From contig CAVTJG010000011.1 in NCBI GenBank assembly GCA_963735025.1, forward strand, positions 186,001-250,000: a DNA stretch of 64,000 nucleotides, written 5' to 3'. The stretch comes from JAABRB01 sp963735025 (lineage in GTDB: Bacteria > Pseudomonadota > Gammaproteobacteria > Burkholderiales > SG8-39). Each line of letters opens with the position of its first letter. Position 1 is the first letter of the stretch. Below the pieces are notes generated by a model. It was not told the origin of the DNA. It did not search any database and saw only the letters and a program-made list of their open reading frames with translations. Of this stretch, positions 54,884-62,844 are shown one piece after another. Made by a program: the position numbers and the translations under genes.

Positions 54884-57172
54884 ATGAGAAGCCGTCTTGC
54901 CGCGGCGTTGCTCGGCCTCCTACTTGTCCTGGGTGCGCGCGGCGTCCTCGCGTTCGACCCCTTCACGATACGCGATATCCGCCTGGAGGGAATCCAGCGA
55001 ATCGAGGCGGGCACGGTATTCGGCTATCTGCCGATCAAGGTCGGCGAGCAGATGACGGAGGCGAAGTCTGCCGAAGCGATTCGGGCGCTCTTCGCAACCG
55101 GCCTCTTTCGCGACGTGCGAGTGGAGGTCGAAGGCGACGTGGTGGTGATCGTCGTGACCGAGCGGCCGGCGATCGCGCAGATCGACTTCGTGGGCATGAA
55201 GGAATTCGAGCCCGATCAGGTGCGCAAGGCCCTGCGCGAGACGGGAATCGCGGAAGGTCGCACGTTCGATCGGGCGTCGGTTGACAAGGCCGAGCAGGAA
55301 ATCAAGCGCCAATACCTGACGCGGGGACGCTATGCCGCCACCGTCGCAACGACAGTGACGCCGCTTGAGCGCAATCGCGTCTCGCTCAATTTCACGATCG
55401 ACGAGGGCGACACCGCAAAGATCAGGTCAATCAACATCGTGGGAAATCGGGCCTATAGCGAAAAGGAGTTGCTCAAGCAATTCACGCTGACGACGCCGAC
55501 GCTGCTCAGCTGGTGGACCAAGTCCGATCAGTACTCCCGCGAGAAGCTGCGCGGCGACATCGAGGCGCTGCGATCCTACTACCTGGATCGAGGCTTCCTC
55601 GACTTCAATATCGAGTCCACGCAGGTCTCGATCACGCCCGATCGGCGGGACATTTACATCACGGTCAACATCCGGGAGGGCGATCGGTACACGGTCTCTG
55701 CGGTGACGCTCGGCGGTCAGCTGCTGCTTCCCGAAGCCGAGTTGCAGAAGCTCATCGTCATCAAGCCGGGTGAGACCTTCTCCAGGACCAAGCTCACGGA
55801 AACGACCAAGGCCATCACCGATCGCCTCGGCAACGAGGGTTACGCGTTCGCGAACGCGAATGCCGTTCCGAACGTCGACAAGGAGAAGCGGACCGTCGCG
55901 TTTGCGATCCTGATCGATCCGGGCCGCCGCGTATACGTGCGTCGGATCAACGTCGTCGGAAACACGCGTACGCGCGACGTGGTCATCCGGCGCGAGTTGC
56001 GTCAGCTCGAAGGGGCTTTCTACGACAACCAGAAGCTTCAGGAGTCGAAGACGCGGCTGGACCGGCTCGGCTTCTTCGATGAGGTCGAGATCAGCACCGA
56101 GCCTGTCGCGGGGACGACGGATCAAGTCGACGTCACCTACCGGGTGAAAGAAAAGCCCACCGGCAACCTACTGCTCGGCCTCGGCTTCTCGAGCGGCGAC
56201 GGGCTCATCCTGCAGGGGTCGATCAGCCAGGCCAACCTGTTCGGCACCGGACAGAACCTCACCCTTGCCCTGAACACCAGCAAGGTAAACCGCAATCTCG
56301 GGATTTCCTGGACCGAGCCGTACTGGACCGTGAATGGCGTGAGCCTGGGATTTGACGCCTACTACCGTACGTTCAACGCGGGTGAGCTCGGCCTGAGCAA
56401 CTACAAGACGGAAACGTACGGCGTCGGCGTGCGAACCGGATTCCCCGTTACCGCGAATGACCGGATCAACTTCGGTCTCACGCCCGAGCGGACGAAGATC
56501 ACGCTGTTCTCGGATAGCCCGCTCCGCTACCGGCAGTTCGTCGCCCAGAATGGCTCGGATCCCTGGGCACTCGTCGGCACGATCAGCTGGGCCCGCGACC
56601 AGCGCAACAGCGCTGTTTGGCCGACGAGCGGCCAGACCCAGCGCCTGTTCCTGGAGGTCGCACTACCCGGAGCAGATCTCAAGTACTGGAAGGCCAGCTA
56701 CCAGCACCAGTGGTATTTCCCGGTCACCAGAGACATCACGCTCAGGCTGAACGGAGAGCTCGGATACGCGGACGGCTACGGAGACGGATCCGTCCCGTTC
56801 TACAAGAATTTCTTTACCGGTGGTGTCTACTCCGTGCGGGGCTACCAGCAGAGCACGCTGGGCCCCACGGACATCAGCGGCCCGACCGGCGGCACCCGCA
56901 AGGTCGTGGGCAACGTCGAGCTTCTTTTCCCCCTGCCCGGTCTGGGCCTGGAAAAGTCGGTTCGGCTCGGCCCCTTCTTCGACGTCGGCCAGGTCTGGAC
57001 TACTCTGCCTGGCCAATCGCTGTCGGACGTCGAGTTGCGTTATTCTGCGGGGGTGCTGTTCAACTGGAACTCCCCATTCGGGCCGATCACGCTTACATAC
57101 GGCGTGCCCTTGAACGATAAGCCTACCGACCAGGTTCAGAAGTTCCAGTTTGCCCTCGGACAGTCCTTCTAG
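54884..57172 (+). CDS. bamA: Outer membrane protein assembly factor BamA
   Basis: BamA inserts beta-barrel proteins into the outer membrane. The 762-residue protein has a signal peptide (MRSRLAAALLGLLLVLGARG), five POTRA domains (about residues 25-420) starting FTIRDIRLEGIQRIE, and a 16-stranded barrel with the conserved VRGY loop (YSVRGYQQS). It ends with the aromatic C-terminal signature FALGQSF. Its substrate chaperone Skp is encoded next. Confidence 0.97.
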   Translation: MRSRLAAALLGLLLVLGARGVLAFDPFTIRDIRLEGIQRIEAGTVFGYLPIKVGEQMTEAKSAEAIRALFATGLFRDVRVEVEGDVVVIVVTERPAIAQIDFVGMKEFEPDQVRKALRETGIAEGRTFDRASVDKAEQEIKRQYLTRGRYAATVATTVTPLERNRVSLNFTIDEGDTAKIRSINIVGNRAYSEKELLKQFTLTTPTLLSWWTKSDQYSREKLRGDIEALRSYYLDRGFLDFNIESTQVSITPDRRDIYITVNIREGDRYTVSAVTLGGQLLLPEAELQKLIVIKPGETFSRTKLTETTKAITDRLGNEGYAFANANAVPNVDKEKRTVAFAILIDPGRRVYVRRINVVGNTRTRDVVIRRELRQLEGAFYDNQKLQESKTRLDRLGFFDEVEISTEPVAGTTDQVDVTYRVKEKPTGNLLLGLGFSSGDGLILQGSISQANLFGTGQNLTLALNTSKVNRNLGISWTEPYWTVNGVSLGFDAYYRTFNAGELGLSNYKTETYGVGVRTGFPVTANDRINFGLTPERTKITLFSDSPLRYRQFVAQNGSDPWALVGTISWARDQRNSAVWPTSGQTQRLFLEVALPGADLKYWKASYQHQWYFPVTRDITLRLNGELGYADGYGDGSVPFYKNFFTGGVYSVRGYQQSTLGPTDISGPTGGTRKVVGNVELLFPLPGLGLEKSVRLGPFFDVGQVWTTLPGQSLSDVELRYSAGVLFNWNSPFGPITLTYGVPLNDKPTDQVQKFQFALGQSF

Positions 57173-57196
57173 TCGAAGGCTTGCGGAGTTTAGGAG

Positions 57197-57715
57197 ATGA
57201 AGTTGAAGACGCCGAAGATTCTCATGTTCCTCTTGCTGCTGGCCTTTGCGTCGGCGAGCGACGCACAGACGACCAACAAGATCGGGTTCGTCAGCCTCGA
57301 CCGCATCCTGCGCGATGCCGCCCCGGCGGTGCGTGCCCAGAAGAAAATCGAAGCGGAGTTCTCCAAGCGCGATCAGGAGCTCCAGCGCGGTGCCGAGCAG
57401 CTCAAGCAGCAGCAGGAGGCACTGGAGCGGAACGCAGTCACGATGTCGGAAAGCGAGCGTCAACGGCGCGAGCGCGAATTTGCCGAAGCAACCCGCGATT
57501 TTCAACGCAAGCAGCGGGAGTTCCGGGAAGACCTGAACCAGCGGCGCAACGAAGAGCTCGCGAGCGTGCTCGAGCGCGCGAACCGTGCGGTCCGCGCCAT
57601 CGCCGAGGAGGAGAAGTACGACATCGTCTTCCAGGAGGCGGTGTACGCGAATCCGCGCATCGACATCACCGACAAGGTGATCAAGGCGCTCGACGACTCA
57701 AAGTCGGCCAAGTAG
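57197..57715 (+). CDS. skp: Periplasmic chaperone Skp/OmpH
   Basis: Skp keeps outer membrane proteins soluble in the periplasm. The 172-residue protein has a signal peptide (MKLKTPKILMFLLLLAFAS), then KIGFVSLDRILRDAAPA and a long charged coiled coil (about 45-140) forming the tentacles. The C-terminal DIVFQEAVYANPRIDIT belongs to the trimer core. It sits between bamA and lpxD, as expected. Confidence 0.94.
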   Translation: MKLKTPKILMFLLLLAFASASDAQTTNKIGFVSLDRILRDAAPAVRAQKKIEAEFSKRDQELQRGAEQLKQQQEALERNAVTMSESERQRREREFAEATRDFQRKQREFREDLNQRRNEELASVLERANRAVRAIAEEEKYDIVFQEAVYANPRIDITDKVIKALDDSKSAK

Positions 57716-57742
57716 CAGCGGCGGCAGGCCCCGGGCGCGGTC

Positions 57743-58783
57743 ATGACGCAGCGGGAGCACCGGCTCGCGGAACTGGCCAGGCGATTCGGCGGCGAGGTGG
57801 TCGGCGATGCGGACCCCGTCATCAGAGGGTTGGCCAGCCTGCGCACCGCACGGCCCGGAGACATCACGTTCTATGCCCACGGGCGCTACAGCGAAGACCT
57901 CGAGGCGACCCGAGCGTCTGCAGTGATCCTGGGTTCGGATGCTAGCGACACGACCAGGCTTCCACGCATCGTCTGCGCGGATCCCTATCTCTTCTTCGCC
58001 AAGGTCGCACGCCTTTACCACGAGGAGCCGGCCGCATCGCCCGGAGTGCATCCCAGCGCGATATTGCTACCCGGAGTACGAGTCGCTCCCGATGCTGCGG
58101 TGGGCCCGCTCTGCGTCATCGAGGAGGAGGTGGAGATCGGCGCGGGAACGCGCATCGGGCCGGGCTGCCTGATCGGGCGCGCGGCAAAGATCGGCGGGGG
58201 CGCGCAACTTCACGCCGGTGTCACCATCTACGCGGGGTGCGTGATTGGCGATCGCGCCACTCTGCACGCCGGAGTGGTGGTCGGGGCGGACGGCTTCGGT
58301 TTCGCGCCGGACACCGGCGGCTGGCTGAAGATCCCTCAGACGGGGGGGGTCCGGATTGGGGCGGACGTGGATATCGGAGCGAGCACGACGATCGATCGGG
58401 GAGCCCTCGATGATACGGTCATAGAAGACGGCGTGAAACTCGATAATCAGATTCAAATCGGGCACAACGTGCACATCGGCGCGCATACCGCGATCGCCGG
58501 ATGCGTGGGCATCGCGGGAAGCACCCGCATCGGGCGCCAGTGCATGATCGGCGGCGCGGCGATGATAGGCGGTCATCTGCAGATTGCGGACCGGGTGATC
58601 ATTGCCGGAGGAACGGTCGTCACGAAGTCCATCGACGCGGCAGGCACCTACGTGTCGGTCATCCCTGCCACGCCTGCGCGCGAGTGGCGCCGTACAGTCG
58701 CGATGCTACGCAACCTCGAGAAAATGGCGGAGCGGATGCGCCTGCTGGAACGGCGCCTCGCGGACCTGGAGAAAAGAAAGTGA
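57743..58783 (+). CDS. lpxD: UDP-3-O-(3-hydroxyacyl)glucosamine N-acyltransferase
   Basis: LpxD adds the second acyl chain in lipid A synthesis. The 346-residue protein has an N-terminal uridine-binding domain (LASLRTARPGDITFY), a left-handed beta-helix of hexapeptide repeats with the catalytic His in QIGHNVHIGAHT near 240, and a C-terminal helix (MAERMRLLERRLADLEKRK). The stop overlaps the GTG start of fabZ. Confidence 0.96.
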   Translation: MTQREHRLAELARRFGGEVVGDADPVIRGLASLRTARPGDITFYAHGRYSEDLEATRASAVILGSDASDTTRLPRIVCADPYLFFAKVARLYHEEPAASPGVHPSAILLPGVRVAPDAAVGPLCVIEEEVEIGAGTRIGPGCLIGRAAKIGGGAQLHAGVTIYAGCVIGDRATLHAGVVVGADGFGFAPDTGGWLKIPQTGGVRIGADVDIGASTTIDRGALDDTVIEDGVKLDNQIQIGHNVHIGAHTAIAGCVGIAGSTRIGRQCMIGGAAMIGGHLQIADRVIIAGGTVVTKSIDAAGTYVSVIPATPAREWRRTVAMLRNLEKMAERMRLLERRLADLEKRK

Positions 58784-59223
58784 ATTCGATGGACATCAAG
58801 CAGATCCTGGAGAACCTCCCGCATCGCTATCCGTTCCTGCTCGTGGACCGTGTTCTGGAGTGCGAACCCGGGAAGCGGCTGGTGGCGCTCAAGAACGTGA
58901 CCATCAATGAGCCGTTCTTCCCCGGACACTTCCCGCACCACCCGATCATGCCAGGCGTCATCATCGTCGAGGCGATGGCGCAGGCCGCCGCGATCCTTGC
59001 GTTCCAGACCATGGGCGCGGCACCGGGCGAAAATCACGTCGTGTATTTTGTCGGGATCGACGAGGCGCGCTTCAAGCGCCCGGTCGGCCCTGGGGACCAG
59101 CTGATCCTGCATGCCCGAATCGAGCGTCACCTGCGCGGGATCTGGAAATTCGCGACCGAGGCCCGGGTCGGCGAGACGCTCGCAGCGGAAGCGAAGCTGA
59201 TGTGTACCGTGCGCGACGCGTGA
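58780..59223 (+). CDS. fabZ: 3-hydroxyacyl-[ACP] dehydratase FabZ
   Basis: FabZ dehydrates 3-hydroxyacyl-ACP and competes with LpxA for the same substrate. The 147-residue protein has LPHRYPFLLVDRV and the catalytic pair His in PGHFPHHPIMPGV and Glu in EAMAQ. I choose GTG 58780, which overlaps the lpxD stop (GTGA) and has GGAG eight bases upstream; the ATG at 58789 (144 residues) is the alternative. Its stop overlaps the lpxA start. Confidence 0.95.
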   Translation: MNSMDIKQILENLPHRYPFLLVDRVLECEPGKRLVALKNVTINEPFFPGHFPHHPIMPGVIIVEAMAQAAAILAFQTMGAAPGENHVVYFVGIDEARFKRPVGPGDQLILHARIERHLRGIWKFATEARVGETLAAEAKLMCTVRDA

Positions 59224-59990
59224 TTCATCCGACCGCCATCGTTCATCCGGGAGCGCGCCTCGACACGAGCGTGGACGTCGGCGCCTATTCGATCATCGGC
59301 GAGCACGTCGAGGTGGGAGAGGGCACGTCGATCGGCCCGCATGCGGTGATCGACGGACATACCCGGATCGGCCGCGCGAACCGGATATCCGCCTTCTCCG
59401 TGATAGGCGGCCCACCGCAGGACAAGAAGTATGCCGGCGAACCGACGCGCCTCGAGATTGGCGACCGGAACACGATTCGCGAGTACTGCACGTGCAGCAC
59501 CGGCACGGTCCAGGATGCGGGCGTGACGCGGATCGGCAACGACAACTGGATCATGGCCTACTGCCATATCGCCCACGACTGTCAGATCGGTGACGACATC
59601 ATATTCGCCAACAACACGCAGCTGGCAGGACACGCCGTGGTGCAGAATTTTGCGGTGATCGGCGGGTTTACGGGGGTGCATCAGTTCGTGCGAATCGGCG
59701 CCCACAGCATGACCGGGGGAGGCACGATGCTCCGCCAGGACCTGCCTCCCTACGTGACCGCGGCGGGCAATCCGACGAAGACGTTCGGAATCAATGCGGA
59801 GGGGCTTCGTCGACGCGGTTTTTCGGATGATACGATCAACGGGATCACGCGCGCGTACAAGATCCTCTACCGGAGCGGCTTGACCCTGGCGGATGCCCAG
59901 ACGAGCATCGCTGCGCAAGCCGACGACCTTCCGGAACTCCGGATTCTTGCCGAGTTTCTTGGTGCAGCAAAGCGCGGAATTGTCCGCTGA
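59220..59990 (+). CDS. lpxA: UDP-N-acetylglucosamine O-acyltransferase
   Basis: LpxA starts lipid A synthesis by adding a 3-hydroxyacyl group to UDP-GlcNAc. From the GTG at 59220, overlapping the fabZ stop, it has 256 residues: beta-helix with IHPTAIVHPGARLD at the start, the catalytic His in MAYCHIAHDCQIGDD, GGFTGVHQFVRIG and the C-terminal helical part (RRGFSDDTINGI). A GTG at 59202 would add six non-homologous residues. Confidence 0.95.
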   Translation: MIHPTAIVHPGARLDTSVDVGAYSIIGEHVEVGEGTSIGPHAVIDGHTRIGRANRISAFSVIGGPPQDKKYAGEPTRLEIGDRNTIREYCTCSTGTVQDAGVTRIGNDNWIMAYCHIAHDCQIGDDIIFANNTQLAGHAVVQNFAVIGGFTGVHQFVRIGAHSMTGGGTMLRQDLPPYVTAAGNPTKTFGINAEGLRRRGFSDDTINGITRAYKILYRSGLTLADAQTSIAAQADDLPELRILAEFLGAAKRGIVR

Positions 59991-60022
59991 GCATTGCGGA
60001 GCGCATATAAGCGCTGACGGAC

Positions 60023-61192
60023 ATGCCTGGAGCCCCCTGCATCGCGCTTGTTGCCGGCGAAGCATCCGGAGATCTGATCGGGAGTGGTGTCGTCGCGGCG
60101 ATTCGCAGACAGGTTCCCGGAGCATCCTTCGTCGGCATCGGGGGGCCACGGTTGATCGCCGCAGGTCTCAAACCCTGGTACCCGCAGGAAAAGCTCGCGG
60201 TCCATGGGCTCGTCGAAGTGCTGGCACACCTCCGCGAGTTGATCTCGATCCGCCGCGAACTCGTGGCGCGTCTACTCGAATTGCGTCCGACCCTGTTCCT
60301 GGGCATCGATTCGCCGGATTTCAATCTCGGCATAGAGCGCACGCTCAAGCGCGCAGGGATCGCCACCGCGCACATGGTCAGCCCCACGGTCTGGGCCTGG
60401 CGCTCGGGACGCATCCGCACCATCCGCGCCGCGGTCGACCACATGCTGGTGCTGTTTCCATTCGAGGAAGCCATCTACCGCGCCGCCGGCATTCCAGCGA
60501 CGTTCATCGGTCACCCGCTTGCGGACGAGATCCCCGCGGACGTCGACCAGGGTGCCGCACGCGACGATCTGCGACTGCCGCGCAACGCACCCGTGATAGC
60601 GGTTCTTCCAGGCAGCCGCCGGAGCGAGATCGAACGGATGGCGCCACCCTTTATTCTCACAGCACGCCTGGTTCTCGAACGTGTTCCGGACGCGCGCTTT
60701 CTCGTCCCGCTCGTCACGCGCGAGACGCGCGATCTGTTCGAGGGAATACTCTATCGCGAGCAGGCTCGCGACCTGCCGATGTCGCTCTTGTTCGGACACG
60801 CCCAGGAGGCGCTCGCCGCGAGCGACGTCGCGCTCGCCACGAGTGGCACCGTGACGCTCGAAGCGGCGCTGGTGGGGCGGCCCATGGTGATTGCGTACCG
60901 CATCGCGCCGCTCTCCTATTCGATCGCCAGGCGGCTCATTCGCGTGAACGAAATGGGTCTGCCCAACATTCTCGCGGGCGAGCTCGTCGTCCCTGAGTTT
61001 GTCCAGGACGCCGCCACGCCCGAGAATCTTGCCCAGGCGCTCGTCAACCTGCTGCTTGACGAGCCGGTGCGCGCGGCGATGCAGGCGCGGTTCGCCGAGC
61101 TGCACGGCGTGCTGCGCCGTGGTGCGGCCGAAACTGCCGCACGGGCACTACTTCCGTATCTCGGCGAGGCCGGTGCACGTGCGGCAGCCTGA
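60023..61192 (+). CDS. lpxB: Lipid-A-disaccharide synthase
   Basis: LpxB (family 19 glycosyltransferase) joins UDP-diacylglucosamine and lipid X. The 389-residue protein has the N-terminal ALVAGEASGDLIGSGVV, IDSPDFNL, SPTVWAWR, the LPGSRRSEI donor-site motif and the C-terminal SGTVTLEAALVGRPMVIAYR. The following rnhB start is inside this gene. Confidence 0.95.
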   Translation: MPGAPCIALVAGEASGDLIGSGVVAAIRRQVPGASFVGIGGPRLIAAGLKPWYPQEKLAVHGLVEVLAHLRELISIRRELVARLLELRPTLFLGIDSPDFNLGIERTLKRAGIATAHMVSPTVWAWRSGRIRTIRAAVDHMLVLFPFEEAIYRAAGIPATFIGHPLADEIPADVDQGAARDDLRLPRNAPVIAVLPGSRRSEIERMAPPFILTARLVLERVPDARFLVPLVTRETRDLFEGILYREQARDLPMSLLFGHAQEALAASDVALATSGTVTLEAALVGRPMVIAYRIAPLSYSIARRLIRVNEMGLPNILAGELVVPEFVQDAATPENLAQALVNLLLDEPVRAAMQARFAELHGVLRRGAAETAARALLPYLGEAGARAAA

Positions 61193-61796
61193 TTCTGGTG
61201 CCCTTGCCTGCGGGGTGGACGAGGCGGGGCGCGGGCCCATTGCAGGGCCGGTGTATGCGGCAGCCGTGGTGCTCGATCGACACAAGCGCATCGCGGGGCT
61301 GGACGACTCGAAACGCTTGAGCGAGCGCCGCCGTGGCGAGCTTGCCGAGCTCATCAGGGAGCGCGCGCTGGCGTGGGCCGTCGCCAGCGCATCCGTGGAG
61401 GAGATCGACCAGTTGAACATTCTCGTCGCGACGCTGCTCGCGATGCGGCGCGCGATAAATGCGCTGACCATCGTCCCGGACCGGGTTCTCGTCGACGGCC
61501 TGCATTGTCCTGACATCCGGATTCCGACGCGTGCGATCGTCGATGGCGACGCGAAGGTGGCGGCAATCTCTGCCGCGTCGATCCTTGCCAAGACCCACCG
61601 CGACGCCGAGATGCTCAGATTGCACGAACGCTTTCCGCAATACGGCCTCGACCGCCACAAGGGATATCCGACGCGCGCGCATCTCTCGGCTTTGCGCGCG
61701 CATGGCGCATGCGAGATCTACCGGCGCACTTTCAAGCCGGTGCGGGACGTGCTTCTGGCCGGCGCGCGGACGGCGACCGTGCAGCGGCCCGACTAG
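61179..61796 (+). CDS. rnhB: Ribonuclease HII
   Basis: RNase HII removes ribonucleotides embedded in DNA. The protein has about 205 residues with the catalytic GVDEAGRGPIAGPVYAAAV start (Asp and Glu), DDSKRLSERRR, GDAKVAAISAASILAKTHRD and GYPTRAH. Only GTG codons (61173 or 61179) fit, both inside the end of lpxB, so translation is coupled. This is the last gene of the rpsB super-cluster; dnaE, its follower in Escherichia coli, is absent here. Confidence 0.94.
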   Translation: MRQPDSGALACGVDEAGRGPIAGPVYAAAVVLDRHKRIAGLDDSKRLSERRRGELAELIRERALAWAVASASVEEIDQLNILVATLLAMRRAINALTIVPDRVLVDGLHCPDIRIPTRAIVDGDAKVAAISAASILAKTHRDAEMLRLHERFPQYGLDRHKGYPTRAHLSALRAHGACEIYRRTFKPVRDVLLAGARTATVQRPD

Positions 61797-61811
61797 GGAT
61801 GTCTGCGTATA

Positions 61812-61836
61812 CGGGGATATCTCCCCCTTTGTCCCC
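61812..61836. repeat. G/C palindromic repeat between rnhB and senB
   Basis: GGGGATATCTCCCCC followed by TTTGTCCCC, lying between the convergent rnhB and senB genes. On the complement it shares GGACAAAGGGGG with the repeat at the end of rimP (15200 area). Confidence 0.45.
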
Positions 61837-61854
61837 AAAATCCAGACGACGCGC

Positions 61855-62823
61855 TTAGCGCGACAGTCGAGCAGCTTCGCGAACGACTGACAGGACCCCG
61901 CGGCGCTCGGACGTCGGCGTGAACAAGCGCCCGCGCGCCGTCGTTGCGCGCCGCAAGCGCGCATAGAAAGCGGGATCCGCGCGTGCGCGTGCGATCAGTC
62001 GCGCCAGTGAGTGGGTGTCCGCGAGCGGGTACGTTCCAGGATAGCCGCGCCCGAGCATGCCGATATTCCCTGGTATTCGCGAGGCGATCACGGGAACGCC
62101 GATGCGTGCGGCTTCGCAGATCACATTTGCGCCGCCTTCCATGCGGGAGCTCACCACCAGAACATGGCTCCGTCGCAGCCAGTCGAGCGCGCGCCCGTGG
62201 GAAAGCCCACCCAGCCACCGGTACCTTCGGTCCGCACGACCGAGGCGGCGCGCTTCATCTCCCATGGCCGGCGAAAGCGCATCCCCCAGGTGGACGACTT
62301 CTATCTCCGGCATCTCCGCCAGTTCCTGCACCGCATAGGCGGCCCGGAACGGATCCTTCTCCTCGCGCAGGTGCCCCAGGACGGCGACTCGGAACTTCCT
62401 GCTCGGCGGCGCGGCTGGCCCGGTGACATCTGAGGATTGAAAGACGACTCGCGTTTTGCGCCGCAAGCGGGCGGAGAGTTCGTCCATCCCACGTTCTTGC
62501 AGGACAACTAGAAGCGTCGCCATGTCGAGCGAGGCTTGCGCGTCGACGTTGCTCACTATGTCGCGATACAGATCGGTGCCCGTCAGCACGACGACCAGCG
62601 GCCCACCAGGGTTGGCCGCCCGGTAGCGGGCGATGGAGGCAAAGCTCCGGCGCGCGTGCAGGGCGACGAGCAGATCACAGCGCGCGTCATTCAATTCGGT
62701 GGTGACGTGGACATCATATCCCGCGCCGCGCAGAAACGATGCGTAGCGTTGCGCGGTGTGACGGTTTCCCGTGCGGGATCGCGCGGCGGCGGGCGTGACA
62801 ACGACAATTCTCATGGGAGACAT
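61855..62823 (-). CDS. senB: Selenosugar synthase SenB (glycosyltransferase)
   Basis: SenB makes a selenosugar from selenophosphate and a UDP-sugar for selenoneine synthesis. The 322-residue protein (319 if ATG 62814 is used) is a two-Rossmann-fold GT-B enzyme. The SenB-type N-terminus has VVVTPAAARSRTGNRHTAQR (residues 7-26), LVALHARRS near 52-60 and LTGTDLYRD near 80-88. The C-terminal half has VLGHLREEKDPFRAAY, then SRMEGGANVICEAARIGVPV, the donor-sugar site. The divergent neighbour is an EgtB/SenA-like gene 21 bases away, the arrangement expected for a sen locus. A general glycosyltransferase is the alternative, but the pattern is specific. Confidence 0.85.
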   Translation of the reverse strand: MSPMRIVVVTPAAARSRTGNRHTAQRYASFLRGAGYDVHVTTELNDARCDLLVALHARRSFASIARYRAANPGGPLVVVLTGTDLYRDIVSNVDAQASLDMATLLVVLQERGMDELSARLRRKTRVVFQSSDVTGPAAPPSRKFRVAVLGHLREEKDPFRAAYAVQELAEMPEIEVVHLGDALSPAMGDEARRLGRADRRYRWLGGLSHGRALDWLRRSHVLVVSSRMEGGANVICEAARIGVPVIASRIPGNIGMLGRGYPGTYPLADTHSLARLIARARADPAFYARLRRATTARGRLFTPTSERRGVLSVVREAARLSR

Positions 62824-62844
62824 CGTCGGTTAAACTTGTCGATC

